Made by a program: the position numbers and the translations under genes. From contig JAVSML010000048.1 in the NCBI GenBank assembly GCA_038503035.1, positions 808,541-872,540 on the forward strand: a DNA stretch of 64,000 nt, written 5' to 3'. Shown in pieces: positions 1-12,592 of the stretch. This DNA is from Crocodylus rhombifer (lineage: Eukaryota; Chordata; Crocodylia; Crocodylidae). Each line of letters begins with the position of its first letter. The stretch's first letter is position 1. The notes beneath the pieces are model-generated. The model worked only from the letters and a program-made list of their open reading frames with translations. It was not told the DNA's origin and did not search any database.

Positions 1-1448
1 TGTGGAACTGCTAGACTGACATATCAAATTTATTGGCTTTAGTGCATTACTAATATGTGTTGCAAACAGGTTGTGGGGGTTTCAGGGGGGGTTGTCCCCC
101 CCCTTCTGTTTTGTGATGCACAGACAGTGGGGGCTGAGCTAGGGCTTGTGTACATTAATACAAACCATTATGAGCAAGAGGGGCGCATGCATTTCCAGAA
201 GCTGACTTAATTTTTCAATTGAGCTAATATACTCCTGGTCCATTCTTCAAAAGAAGTCAAGGCCTTTAATGACAATGCTTTTCGTCAGAGGTAATATGTG
301 CAAAACATCTTAATCGTTTAAAGATTGGAAATAAATACATCTTACATGCTGAAGTCATTACGATGGGATTTTGAAACAGGAGGGAAAAGCGATGTTTCCT
401 TTGAAGACGAGAGGAAGAGCTCACTGGGTTTTAAAGAAGATGTTGGAGCTGTGACATGAAATCATACGAAGTTGGATGAATTGAGGAATGGAAAAATTTG
501 TAATTTTCTGTCTGACCATCGCTGTAATATGAATGTTGGCTATTAGTATTATTTGTGTGGCCAGCAGAGGTTTGCTCTGAAGATAAATTTGGCTCTTCCC
601 CACAGCCCCTTTATGGATTGCATATGTCCAATTTTGTCTTCTCTTTTTTTAGAGACCTTTGAGATTAACCCTATGGAACATTCTACCAAAAGTGTGCACT
701 GCCCATGTTCAGATAACAGCAAAGTTTTCAATACAACGTACAGCTTATTCAGTCTAAGGCTGTAACATATATGCAATTGTCTGTGGAGTTACGGGAGGTC
801 ATTCCAGGGATGTGTGAACAACTGCAGCATTCGTCTACCGCTTGACCGTCAGTCTGTTGTTGTCGGGTTCGCAGACATTTGTCTTCTGTCATATTTCAAT
901 AGTATTGGAGACCGACCAAGAATATTTTCTGTAGCCTCATACGATTCCCATGCCAAATGCACGGAGTATGAATTTCTTTAAATATCTAAATGGTCTTTAC
1001 AGTGCAACTGCAGCCATAGCTGAGTCTAACTTCACGTCAGTTCTAAGTATCTTGCTGGAGTTTTAAAGTTTAACTAGTCAGATTGAGTTAAATGTAATAC
1101 TTTTCGTGGAAAAGCAAAGGAAGTATTAACCGTTTTTATTTTCTGACTTACTTTGGGGAAACATCTTACTGTTGACGCCGTTGAAGTGTCAGAAGGAAGA
1201 ACTGTGCTGTTGCCACTTGCTAGAAATGCCCCGATGGCTTTTTGCACTTGAAAGTTTGCTTTCCACACGCACGTACGTTTGCTGCCTGTTTGTAAACAAG
1301 CAGATGCTTGGGACGTGCAAATCTGCTGACTCAGCTCTTAAATAGTCCCTTGCTTCATGTGCTTCTGAAGCCAGATTTTTCTTACTTTTTCCAGAATGTG
1401 GCTTTCTGCTAACTTTTTTTTTCAACTGAAATTATATTTGCTAACCAG

Positions 1449-1497
1449 AAAAAAAAATATATATATATATATATACACATACAATATATATATATTG
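1449..1497. repeat. A-rich / (AT)n microsatellite
   Basis: A run of A is followed by alternating AT, a short ACACATACA interruption and a second AT block. It is a simple low-complexity repeat with no associated gene. Confidence 0.9.
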
Positions 1498-3912
1498 TAA
1501 GCATTGATGAAGTGTATTGATTTGACCTTGCCTGGCCTGTGTGGTGGCGTCTCAAATTACTTAGAGCTGTATTGGATGATTAATTCTTATCAAAATAATG
1601 GCCATGCGCTACCACTTATTTACAGCATATGAGTTTTGTTCCTGAGCAGTTGTTCTGGATTATTTTCCTTGAATGGCTGGCAGAACATAGAAGTGTGTGT
1701 TTTGCAGACCAGACTCTGGATGACGTTGTTATTATATATTTGTTGAAAACTTGAAAGACTTAATAAACAGGATCATCCCTGTAAAACTGCTTACAGTCTG
1801 CTTGGTTATGACCCTTTTGGAGAATCTGGATGTGCTGCCATCGCAGCAATTTGAAGATTGAAAGAGGGGCTTTTGCAGCTGGGTGTTTGGCTCAGTTGAG
1901 TTGAAAGTTGTTTCTGGTTTTTATCGTTGTGCAATATGCTGTTATAACATCAGTCAAGTATTGGGGCAACAAAACTTCTTGTATGGGTGTCCGTACTGTT
2001 GTTTGAATATTAATAATTTAAATAGCAGTTGTAACGAATGGAAAGTAGATTAATTTATCGGAGCCAAGTGAATCTACCCATTACCACATTCAACTTAGAG
2101 GTGTTTCAAAAAGGCAGGTACAGACACAGCCATCCAAATGCAGATGTGGGCAATCAAAATCTGTCATTTGAATCTTTCTGCCTGGACCATGGTAGCGTGC
2201 TCCCATGCCCACTTGTACATCCTCTTTCCTTGCAGGCACACCCCTTCAGTCCATTCCTAACTTCTGCAGTACCCATTCTGTACTGCAGCGGGGCCAAGGG
2301 ATTATCAGCAAATGGCAAGAGTTTAGAGCAGCTGTAACAAGCAGAAGAACGTGTTCGATTTAAGTGCAGCTCTGGCTTTATTCCAGGCGCCTCTTCATTT
2401 ATATCGTAAATTCAGTTTTATCTCAGTACCTAAATGATGAAACAAAAGAGCTGTGCAGCTGACTGAAGAACCTGCCCTTGGGTACAAATTAAAGAAGGAA
2501 TCTATTTCTCATTTTAAAAAAAGAAACTTTATGCCAAATTTTCCAATATTAGTGATCAGACTTACTCTTCTAAAGTCAATGACATATCCTCCATTGCTCC
2601 TGGTGTATGTTTTTAAATTGTAAAGTATGAATATTAGCTCTTGGCGACTTTATTGCAATAAGCACTCACATAACATCAGAGGACCTAGAGATGATTAAAC
2701 CTAAGAAAAATAGTTACTGGGGGACACTTTCAAATATGCCTTCGGTCTTAAAAATGAGTCGTGGTCTGTTAAGCTAAAGTGCCTTGCTGTTTTGTGCGTT
2801 TCCCAGGGGTTTTGGTCAGCGCTTTGGGTTAGCTAATTTGCTATTGATCTTGGCCAAAGGAGCAGAAGTCTCCCTTGGACAAGGCTGTGTTTTGCCCTGG
2901 CCCTTGGCATGGAGTGTGTGTCATTCTGTGAACAAAACGTGGCACCTTGCTCCATCACGGCCCTGCCATCTGAACCGTTGTTGTTTATTTAACCATCCGG
3001 CCGTGTCTTGTGTTCAGCCACATCCTCACAGCCTGGCATAAGTCGGCAAAAATGAGAGTGTGGACGACAGAGGACTTTTTGCCTTTTGTTCCCTCTATTC
3101 AGGATGACTGTATAAGTGGAGAATACCTCCAGCACAATTTAATCAGCAGCGTGTAATAGAAACAGGCAAATTATGATGCGGTGGAGGCTGGGTATGGTAG
3201 GAAAGGGAGGCTGCTAGGGCTAAAAGTTAAGCAGGCTTTGAATGAGAACCACTGGCTTTAATGAGCTAGGTGTTTTCAAGCACAGAGGCTGGACATTTGT
3301 TGACAATTAAGACTCCTCTACTGCCGGCCTCAGCACTTGTATAAACCTTCCCCACAGACTGATGTGGTCTGACCTGTTCACAGAGGGGCTGAGAGCAGAG
3401 TAGCTCAGCGAGTGTCAGCTTTGATGTGCACAGGCCACTCTGATGGCATGGGAGGCCTGTGTCAAATGCCCCGTTTATTTAATCCTCGGGTGTCTTTTAA
3501 CAGACTCCTTCTGGGCGCGCTTGGCCCTGTGTGGTTCTTGCAGTATCCTCTTACTTCACCTCTTTTCCTAGGGCTAATTAACACCTGCGGATTGTCAAAC
3601 TCTGCCCTTCCCCTTCCATCAGCAAGTTCTGGGAGACAAAGGGGCTTTGGGGTGCACCTAGATTTTGGGGTGCCCTACACAGGATGCTTTATGGGGGCTG
3701 AGGGTTTCAGACAGTGGTGCCTGAAAATTGGGTTGCTCGAAACGGGCAGGCCCCCATATCACTGGCTACTTCTGAAAATTGTGGTCTTGCATTGCTGCAG
3801 GTACAGTGAGTTGTGAGTCCTTGTAATATGGCTGGTGGCATCTCTCCAAAGGATTTATTTATTTATTTATTTTTGGAAATTTGGTAAAGAAAATGTTGCA
3901 AGTCGTCCGTGT

Positions 3913-3926
3913 CCCCCCCCCCCCCC
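3913..3926. repeat. poly-C homopolymer run
   Basis: About 14 consecutive C residues in otherwise ordinary intron. Length may be unreliable because homopolymers are error-prone in sequencing. Confidence 0.85.
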
Positions 3927-6194
3927 GGCAGATGAAAATGTACTTTTGTGCGCTGAATTGTCTTGTCCTGATTAACTCATTTCTGCCCAGGGAGAGGGAA
4001 TGAGACCTGTGACACCAAGGAGGATCCTTTACACTGCTTTGCTCCTCCACCAAGGAGAATCCACAATATTTAGGTTCAGGGGAGAAAGACATGTTCGTGG
4101 CTGCCAATTAAAATATCTACTTGGTCTTTCATTATATTTCTTCTCTTCTCTTAAGGCTGCTTTCCTTCAACAAATGCTGTAGGATGTGCGTAATACATGA
4201 CATTGCACAGACACTAGTCCTGCAGGAGTGTGCAGGAGGTAGGGGGAAACAAATCTATATTTCTTCATTTGTTCTATCCAGCTGTTTTCGCTAACTTTTT
4301 TTGTGATGGAAAAAATCAATTTTGGGTGATATTAAACATGTCTTTGCCCCAATTAAGGAGTCACAGTGCCATTCGTTGTCCAGATGGAAAGTGGTTGGGT
4401 GTTTTCTGCTACTGTTAGAGAAGGGTGAAGACAACATGCATTGTCAATATTTTCAAGTAAGCAAAAGCCCCGTTGTTGTTCACATGTGGGCGAGCAGATG
4501 ACGATGAAACCGCAGAAGTAATTAGAAAGGAAAGAGTACAGTGTAACCTCATTATAAGCAAGATCTTGGGAGCCACAATTTCAGTTTACAACCTTGTTAC
4601 ACAAATAAAATTCCTCAGTACAGAGGAGTTGAAATCAGTTAATTATTCCAACTCGTTTCTAAACTAGTAATGTTTCTAAAATGTACTGCACAGTTAAACG
4701 CCCCAGAGCAGATGAACCAGTGCTGGCAACTTCAGCGAGCCAGCACGCATGGGCCATGGACTGCTGACAATGTATTTAGCTCTTGTTGGGTTCGACATCC
4801 TCCCGGCTGAGTTGGAGCTCTGTGGCAGTCTCTTTGGCATTAGCTGCCAGTAAGTTGTCTACAGCTGGTCTCGAGCTGTTATTAGCACCAGTTCAGCTGA
4901 ATCCAATGTTACCAATGGTGAGAAACGTTAAAAACCTCCCTAGTGAAGAAATGGCCTAAAAAGGCAGGATTCATTTCATATGTAGCATGGACATAAGCTT
5001 TCCTTGATAGCTCCCTTTAAAGTATTAGAAGCACATAAAGAAGACTTAGGAGGCTTTCTAATATACATGAAGATAAATGTTGACTATAAACCGTTACCGA
5101 ATGACTTTATCTCCTAACATCATGTGGTTTGATGTTGATTCAATATAATTAAGATTTATGCTGCATTAATGTCAGCTGGGCAATAGCAAAACCTTTCTTT
5201 GTAACCACATCAGCCATGTTGTATCAGTGCTGGGAGTCCTTTATTTACATTTTATGGAAGATATTTTTGGAGGGGAGAACATATACAAAGCGTAAAGCAG
5301 TCTCTTCCTAAACATCTTGTCACATTCAAACTAAACGCTCTTAATCCAGTGTGTGAGATGTGAGCCCAGACAACACCCAGCCATTAGTTAACTCTTCCAG
5401 TTAGACTGTAGGCTTAGCAACTGGGAGGCAAAGAAAAATAGCGCTATCTGGAAGCAGTGCCAGGAAGAGCTGATTATACGCAACTAAAAGAGTTGCTATT
5501 CATTAACAAGGGAAAAAGTTCACAAGAGCCTCAGACTACACGGTTGTGTCGTGGTTGGTCACTTGCATCGACTACGAGGGGGCTGGCACATGGGACATTA
5601 AGACCAACACGGTTTTAAAGCTCATAATGAACTGCAAAATATTGTGAAAGCTAAAACCGCATATTTTCCTTCAGTGCAGTAAATTATGGCTGTTGGAACG
5701 AGTCTGCTCAGGACACCTGCAAATAGACCCATGAAGTGCCAGCCCTGCCTACTCCCGTAATTCTCCTGATACCAGGAAAGCAGGTCCTATTGTGCCATAT
5801 TTCCTTGAACTTTTTTACCCTGGTAATTAAATCCAATCTGGTCCTTGACCTTTTTTCTCCTGTGCACATTCCTGTGGTAGTGATAATATATCACTGATGC
5901 TGATGGTTTACGGGCAGAGCCCAGCCTGCCTTACCCTGATAAAAAGTAAGTAAACCGTGGCTCTGTAGCAGTCGATTGAGCAGGATGCGTCATTTCTCCC
6001 AGTAACGTCTGGCAGCCGGCTGTCATGCTGGCTTCATTTGTATCCCTCCGACGCATCTGTTTCTTCTGAGATGTTCACAGAGAAGAGTGGGAAGGAGATG
6101 AGGTTAGCTGGACCAGGCCTCCCAAATATGTCCTGCTTGCTTTTTCTTTCAGGTAACAGCCTTCTACAGGAGAGTCTCACCCTAAGTAGTTTGT

Positions 6195-6420
6195 TTCATA
6201 GTTGTTAGGGGCTGGAAGGGACCTAAAGGATCATTGGGTCCACCCCCCTGCACTAGGCAGGAAAGACTGTTGGGGTCAGGTGACCCCAGCAAGACGGGCA
6301 TCAAGGCGCTTTTTGAAGATGGCCAGTGTGGGCGACTACCACCTCTGGGGGGAGCCTGTTCCAGACCCTCGGCAGTCTCGAATTCTTCTGGGTGCTCTCG
6401 TCCCCAGTGTGTGCTGCTAG
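6195..6420 (-). mobile_element. CR1 LINE, 5'-truncated 3' end
   Basis: Read on the + strand it begins with a 'catag' remnant of the CR1 3' terminal repeat and continues with 'ggctggaagggacctaaagg', the reverse complement of the usual CR1 tail in which pieces like 'aggtcccttccagcc' occur. The following sequence (ctccggggggagcct-type, then 'cctgttccagaccctcggcag') matches the antisense of the conserved '...HWNRLP...' portion of CR1 ORF2 in degenerate form. The element is therefore on the minus strand and truncated at its 5' end. The inner boundary near 6420 is approximate. Confidence 0.75.
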
Positions 6421-6584
6421 GACTTCCACAGGCATATCCCATAGATCCTTGCACTGCAGCGAGCCATGATGCTCGACTGTCCTTTCCTAGTGAATTGTGG
6501 GAAAATGTTGCCTGTCCTACCATGTACGCAGGGGAAATTGTAAGAAGGCACAGGAGGACTCTTAGTGCTTGAGGGATTTAGCTT

Positions 6585-7545
6585 GTGTCCTCACTGCTAA
6601 CTAAGCCAGTTCCCAGCCTGACTAAAAGCAGCACCCAAGTTCTAACACATCTTCATCTGTGCGATCAAGGCTAGGGACAAACATTACATATAAACCAATC
6701 AGAATGCAGTTAAACCTGTAACAGAACAGATGTTCAGGGCACATAAACCAGTTTGAAAATGGCTGAAACTGGTTTGAGATGAACTTGGTTGACTGTACTA
6801 TTAGACTTAACTGATTTGGGTCAAAATGGTTTATGCAGTGTCTGTCCCAGACCTCTTCCTGGTTTAACTTAAACCAGAGCCCCCCAGCATCCTAACATGC
6901 TCTCTGGCTGGGCAGGGCTCTCTGCTCTACAGCATGGCTAGCCCCTCCCCTCTGCTTCCTGGCTGCAGCTCCAGCAAAGACTGCAGGTGTCTGCCTGGCT
7001 TCCCCTGCTCCCCCCTCCTGTCCCCATCCCCTCTGCCTTACACAGACTCCTTTCAGCATTAGCTAGCAGACCACACACTGGCTAAAGTCCCTGCTGTGGC
7101 AGATGAGAGAGGCAAAATCAATAGGTACCTGGTAGTGTCCCTCTGTTGTTTTCTTAATGGGGTGATAAACACTGTGTTATCAATTCCCTGCTGGGCTGGT
7201 CAGGAGGGGGAGGAACCCCTCCCTAAATAGAGCAGCCTGACAGGGCCTGGCTATGCCCCCACTCAGCTCAGCACAGATAAAGGGAAGGGAGGGCTGCTCT
7301 AGCACCCCCCCCCAGCTTCTAGCCTGAGCCACTGCAGGCATGTGCCTGCATGTCTGCGATGCCTGTTCAGTTTCAAAGTGATTCAATCTATCCAGGTTAG
7401 ACTAACCTGCAGAGATTGAATCAATTCAGGCTCAGGTTTTTTGAATGCCTGACCCTAACCCAGGTGTCAGGTACCACTAAACACAGGTGTGAGGTGATTT
7501 TGTATGAGGAGAGGTGGGTGAGAACCCAGTGAGGACAGACCCTTA
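6585..7545. repeat. possible MITE-like block with GC-rich core (unresolved)
   Basis: AT-rich flanks containing repeated 'aaaccagtttgaaa / aaactggtttgag' motifs surround a GC- and CT-rich core (about 6890-7330). An 11-base word, tgtcctcactg, occurs near the left edge and as its reverse complement (cagtgaggaca) near the right edge. This could be a decayed non-autonomous DNA transposon, but no convincing target duplication was found, so the limits are tentative. Confidence 0.3.
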
Positions 7546-8799
7546 CAACAGGACATCTTCAGCATAGAGATCTCCTTATGCACACGTAGTAAAGTGTTGA
7601 CCCTATTGTTACCCCTTAATCAATAAATCACAGTTGTACCGTTGGTAAACTTACCTTAGATCTCCCTTTGTGGGTGGACTTGTGGTTAACTCATGTCTGT
7701 GTTGCTATGAAAATCAGCTTTATATCACTATTCAGGTTTCAGCTAACAATGTGGTTGATGTGTATTTTCTTTCTGTTCGTTTCTTTGAGCTTGAGCTAAT
7801 TAAATGCTTGTATTCCTTCAGCCCTTCCCCCCCCTTTTTGCCCATTCTTCAGATTTCTCCTCATCAATCTGTGCTTTTAAGCAAAAATGAGTTCTCTAGG
7901 AAAGTCACTTGAATCAATTGATTGGTTCAACCACCTGAAGATAAGCAGAAGCTTTCATATGGCTTTACTTAGAAAGAAGGAGAATTTTGCTGCATAAGCC
8001 AAGTGTCTGGTGTGTGCTGTCCAACATGAAGGCCAATTTAGCTGCTTGATCCCTGGGGGAAAGATCAATGGTTTGTGGGCAGCAGTCAGATTTAGCAAGC
8101 CTCAGCTAATCTCCATCAGGTATCCAAGTTGCATTACCTAGCTGGGGCACCAGCTGAAAACTGAGCAGTTTAGGTAAAAAAAATCTTTTGTGAACTCTCT
8201 TGGCTTTTGACTTAAATGGACCCAGAGACTCCAAAGCAAAGCTCAGCTAAGGGTTAGTCATAGGTTGAAACCATGTAGAACTGATGGTCTATCTGTGGTT
8301 TGGAAATAAAAGCTAGACTTCTTCCCACGTTCACTTTAAACTTGGCCTATGGTTTCTGAAACCTTTCTGAAAACCTGAGATAAGTTGAGGGCAAACTGAG
8401 CAGTCCCAAATCGAGTGATTTTTTTTTTTTTCCCTCCCCCTCTTAGTTTGTGGTTGACCAAGGAAAGTTCCTCTTGGATTACTCAAAGACAGATGCTTTC
8501 AAATGGGATGGACATTTGCCCTGTCCAGAGGCCTGGCTGGGCAGCTCTGTGGTCATGGCTCTTTTTGTGCCTTCCCTATCATCACCACTACCACCACCAA
8601 GATAGCACTAGGTGCTAGTACCCTAGTACCCTACCCCCCATTTAAGATACCGGCACTGGCTGGTATCTTCCCCCAAGCTTTTTGATCATGTAGATGTAAA
8701 TCAGGCAGTATTTGGAAGTTTTACATCCCCTGAGGTTGCAGCAATAAGACTTTGACATTGTACCTAATGTGATACTCTCCGCCCAGAAGAGCATACAAA

Positions 8800-8950
8800 C
8801 ACTATACCTGAAGAAGGGTGTTTGTGCCCCAAAGCTTATTAAGGACAATTTTTCCAATTATTTAGTTGGCCTAATAAAAGAGATTACATTTACCCAAAGA
8901 ATCATGTCTGCCTATGTCCTTAGACCAACATGGCTACAACAAATAACCCT
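8800..8950 (+). mobile_element. Penelope-like retroelement tail with hammerhead-like core (copy 1)
   Basis: The segment contains CTGAAGA (8808-8814), a G-rich/C-rich pair that could form a short stem, then AAAGCTT at 8831-8837, an AGTTGGCCTAATAAAAGA block (8864-8881) and 'gaccaacatggctacaac' at the end. The same order of blocks recurs at 39245-39360. Related amniote repeats with CTGANGA...GAAAGCTTATG are known in Penelope-like elements as type I hammerhead ribozyme motifs. Here the base preceding AAAG is C rather than the G of the catalytic GAAA, so this copy looks inactive. Family assignment rests on recalled similarity. Confidence 0.6.
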
Positions 8951-9623
8951 AAAACGTTCTACCCACCGGGTTTTTGCTGGTGAAGCTCTAGAATGAGACG
9001 CAAAAGATTTGCAGCTTGTAGGAATAGCACATAGACTACTAAAGACCCCTTTGTGGATGGGAACTGGATTTCCTAGCAATACATACTGAAAAGAATATCT
9101 GTCATTTTGATCTGCCTCTAGGATACCCAGCAGAGGTGAGCCAATGGAGATCAGGCTGTGCCTAAATGTGTATTATAGCACTGCAAAGGGAAGCTCCAGC
9201 CATTGGCTAGGAACTTGGTTCCACAGTAAGAAACAAAAACATTGGTGCAAATTGTGAATCCTTTTTAAGGGGACAGGAATATTTAATGACTTTGTTCCTT
9301 GTATATTTACCTTCTTCCTCTCTCCCCATCAAAAGATTGAGCAACAGTAAGGAGGGGCAGGAGAGCTCGTGATCGAATAATGGTGGATTTTCCTAAATAA
9401 AAAAGCAAGAGCACAGTTTGCTTTTGTTTTTCATCATTATCGCTGTCCTTCAGTGACAACACCTGCAGAAACGACTGACATGCAAAGGGTAGACCACCAT
9501 CCTTAGACATGTGTTTTTCTTTTGGCCACATCTTGATCTTGCAATACACGTGTTGCAATGAGCATGGGAAGTGTCAGCTCTGAATTAATAGGTGCTTTAT
9601 CAGCATATTGCGAAATATTAGTT

Positions 9624-9675
9624 TTAAAATGCAAAAGTACAAAATGCTGCAGCATTTTGTACTTTTGCATTTTAA
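9624..9675. repeat. perfect 52-bp palindrome
   Basis: The left 26 bases and the right 26 bases are exact reverse complements with no spacer; the centre is the CTG|CAG junction at 9649/9650 (a PstI-type hexamer). The first mismatching pair is T9623/G9676. The sequence has no recognised transposon ends, no TA or TTAA duplication that I can identify, and no coding capacity. It could form a cruciform in DNA or a loopless hairpin in RNA. Confidence 0.95.
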
Positions 9676-10397
9676 GTGTTCTTTTTGTAGAGTATTATCC
9701 AACAACTTATTGCCTGTATTCAGTGCCCTGTGAACACATCCTTTAGTTTCTTCAGAAGATTCATGGTCAGGAACATGTTGTTTACATTTTCTTCTGTTAC
9801 TCAATCGTTCAGTCATCTTTACCCAGATGGGAGAATAAGAGGAGTGATGGTTTATTTGCCAAGATTGGTCATGGTAAAACATGAGTGTTTAATTGCAGAG
9901 GAAAATGTGTGGAGGCCAGATCCTATGCTGTCTATTTGGTGCTTGTGTGATCCTACTCCATCCTAATGAGGTCCCTGAAAAAATGCTAATGCTTCTAGCT
10001 TCTGCCTTATCTTAGCTGTAAGACTAAGTCACAAAAATGCATTGAGGAGCAGGGGAATCCATCCATTTTTTTTTTCATTAGCTATTTTTAAGAGATGGAA
10101 GCAGGGTGGATTAGGATCTCAGTTAAGCTCCTAAATCAACCTGCTTGCCTAATAGAGGGATAGGATCTGGCCTATGGTGCCTTAGCGTACTTAAGGACAT
10201 GTCTTGTGATTAGTTGGTAGTGAACAGTAAGAGAACATCCGTTTTCCCATCTGATACACTGTCAAAACTGTAAGTTTTGGACATCTGAGAGTCCTGTTGA
10301 GCTCTGAGCAGAAGATCCCACTCCAGCTTCTGAAGCCATCTGCATTGCATTCAGATGAATTGAAACAATTCCAGTTTTGGTGTGCACAGAAGAGAGG

Positions 10398-10431
10398 CTG
10401 TTGTATTTCAAAGACTGTTGTATTTCAAAGG
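10398..10431. repeat. short direct tandem duplication (about 17 bp, two copies)
   Basis: The word ctgttgtatttcaaag occurs twice, back to back, separated by a single A. A minor local slippage duplication. Confidence 0.8.
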
Positions 10432-11034
10432 GCACTACTCCCGAATGCCCCATCCTCCTTTAGGTGATGGGATTCCTCAACGAAGTTGTGGAGTCTTCTG
10501 TCATTGGATGCCTTTCCATGCTAGTTTGCCTAACCATCCCAGAGAAGTGTTGGTCTAAACGGCAGATCTGGTCAGCAGCTGAACTCCATTTCCTAGCGGT
10601 CCCTGCCGATGCCACTACGGCTGGTCTCCATGGAGATGCAGGGAGCAGCCAGGCTGTGGCAGCGTGGACCCATTGTGGCCACATGCTCCCAGGGTCTCAT
10701 GGAGACCAGCCTGGAGCAGCACTGGCAGGACACATGGCTAGGTAGGAAGCTGCTCCAGGACCTAGCTGGGCCAGGATCTTGCGGTGGTGACAGCGTGGGC
10801 AGGAGCTAGGGCAGAGCTGCTATTGGTTTCCCATACACCCCTTCATCAAACTTGGGGTCTGTAGTAAGGGCATGTGGGCAGCAGATCGCAACTGTGCCCT
10901 GGATCTGGCCCATGCCATCACCACTGCATGATCCTGGCCCTGGAGACGAGCCAGAGCGGCGTGGGTGGGGGCTGCTGGGAAATGTAGTCTGCTGCAGGCC
11001 TGACTTTACCCACCCCTGGCTTAGATTGATCCTG

Positions 11035-11092
11035 GTGTGAGCAGTGGCTTGGACTAGATGATGTCCTGACGTCCTTTCCAGATCTCTGCTTC
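11035..11092 (+). mobile_element. CR1 LINE tail fragment
   Basis: The words 'gagcagtggcttggactag' and 'atgatgtcctgacgtccttt' followed by 'ccagatctct' correspond to the plus-sense CR1 3' UTR (usually ...TTGGACTAGATGACCTCCTGAGGTCCCTTCCAG...). Only the last ~60 bp are recognisable, and the terminal octamer repeat is degraded. Confidence 0.65.
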
Positions 11093-11456
11093 ACTGCTCA
11101 GATCTGTGACATTTGGACCCTTTGCTGCTTTCTAAAGGGGGGGAAAAAATCTGAGTTTTCCTCATGGTGCATAATTTACAGGATGGTGATGACAACTTCC
11201 ATTAAAATGACATGGGATAAAGAAAGCATTCTCTTAATGTGCTGTAGCAGAGTAGTATTTGAGAAAAAGCTAAAATTGTTTGCAAAAGAGGGTGTTTGTG
11301 ATTTCAGCTCATTCTGAAGGGGATGTGACAAAGCTCTGAATTCGGAAGGAATTGCTTCTTGCTTGTTCTCTCTTGGGCCTGTTCTCTGTGAGGTTCATTT
11401 TCCTCTGACAATGATTTCCATGAAATAAAAAGTCCTTTGCTCTCTCGTTTCCACAG

Positions 11457-11501
11457 GCCCTCCAGGACGGCGGGGAAAGACTGGGAGACGAGGAGAACCT
11501 G
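11457..11501 (+). CDS. COL23A1: COL23A1 exon, 45 nt, start of the COL1 Gly-X-Y region
   Basis: The acceptor is ttccacag (AG at 11455-11456) and the donor is gtaagt at 11502-11507. The exon begins in the second base of a glycine codon (a G from the previous exon plus GC) and ends with the first base of the next glycine codon. The reading is GPPGRRGKTGRRGEPG, with the first and last Gly split across junctions. Mammalian COL23A1 has nearly the same segment (RRGKPGRRGDPG) right after the CPP that opens the first collagenous domain. The two RRG clusters give a strongly basic patch at the membrane-proximal end of the triple helix; such patches often bind heparan sulphate, though that is inference here. 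COL25A1 has KRGKRGRRGESG at the same place, so this exon alone does not separate the paralogues; the following exons do. Confidence 0.92.
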
Positions 11502-12078
11502 GTAAGTGTCACCATGGGGCGTGTGCCTACGAGATAACTAGAATGTCCTTGAACTCTCTGATAAAGTTGCCTTTTATCTAATGGGCCTGTGAAAAGGAGA
11601 CTTCCCATTCCCAGGCAGAAGAGGTTATCTGTTGATGCTAAAAGCTGAGCTCTGACCTTGCCTATCAACAGTGACGTAAAGGGACACTGCTAGGTTGGGG
11701 ACTGTCTAGTTAGTCCATATAAAACTTTTAAAGCTATCAGCTATGCTCCAAATGATTGTCGAGAACTTGTTCTCCAGCCATATCTTAATGTTTCATGGAA
11801 GCAGTCTGAAAACATTGGTAGGCATTATTGGCTCTGGATTTAGGACCCAGAGCCTTGTTCTGGGGGTAGGGGATGGACCCACCCTTGTTCCTGCCCTCAG
11901 ACTGACCACAACCTCTCTATTCGATAATAGGCAAATTTATTGATACACAGTGATACCAGGAATCCTGGTTTTCTCTGATATAAAAATTTTTAGTTTGAAG
12001 GGGGAAAAAAAAAAGTCACCCCAAATCCATATGATTCTGTGATTTAAATGACATACCACTACTATATAGATCTATATA

Positions 12079-12592
12079 CAGGTTTCCTTCAATTTATGCT
12101 GTACATGTGCTCCCGGAGAACGGTGCCTAAATCGAATTCACATAAAGCAAACCTACTTTACAATGTAACAAATAGGGATACGTTCCCATAGCGGTGCGGG
12201 AGGAAGGGAATGAGGCTGGGACTAGGGAAGGGATGGCAGCAGGGGTTCACAAGGCAGAAAAGCAGAGGGAACAGAGCGGCCTTCGCCCCAGCCCTGGCTG
12301 CAGTGGCCCTGGGAGTGGCCAGCATCAGCTGCCTGCAGCCAGTGGGCTGCACCGCACTCCGCCTGTCCTCACTCCCCTCTGCTCCTGGGCTGCGCCGTGC
12401 CCTGGTGCAGGCAGCTGCTGTCAGCTGCTCCTGGGGCTGCTGTAGCCGAGGCTGGGGTGAGTGGGGCCATGGCCCTTTCCCCTCTCCCCACAGACTTACC
12501 TGCCTGCATATAACGGATTATGGGTCTAAATATGCTCATCGCATAAAAGCGAATTTGTATATAAAGAGCCCATATAAATTGAGGGAAACCTG
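12079..12592. mobile_element. pogo/Tigger-like non-autonomous DNA transposon (MITE)
   Basis: The left end starts CAGGTTTCC(T)TCAATTTAT and the right end is its near-exact reverse complement (ATAAATTGAGGGAAACCTG); both are flanked by TA (12077-12078 and 12593-12594), as expected for Tc1/mariner-pogo insertion. Subterminal words 'cgaattcacataaagc' (left) and 'gcataaaagcgaatttg' (right) are also inverted counterparts. The 514-bp body has a GC-rich filler (about 12190-12500) and no transposase reading frame. The 147-codon frame that crosses it is not a recognisable protein. Confidence 0.75.

Larger units (their letters stand above)
1..11456 (+). other. COL23A1: intron (3' part) upstream of the first visible exon
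   Basis: No exon with splice sites and a Gly-X-Y reading was found here. The stretch ends in a pyrimidine-rich acceptor (ctctcgtttccacag) directly before the 45-nt exon. It holds an AT microsatellite near 1457-1495, a poly-C run at 3913-3926, a minus-strand CR1 piece at 6195, a GC-rich block at about 6890-7330 with MITE-like surroundings, a Penelope-like tail at 8800-8950, a perfect palindrome at 9624-9675 and a plus-strand CR1 tail near 11040. The rest is AT-moderate, unremarkable intron. The intron is more than 11.4 kb long; its donor is outside the window. Confidence 0.8.

Noticed and set aside
10620..10712. Short inverted repeat 'ggctggtctccatggaga' and its near complement
   Set aside because: About 16 bp in a GC-rich stretch with a 60-bp gap; not distinguishable from chance or from an old unrecognised repeat.
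10960..11030. Possible right end of a hAT element ('tttacccacccctggcttag')
   Set aside because: It resembles the right terminus of the element at 51913, but no matching left end or target duplication could be found upstream, so it was not listed as an element.
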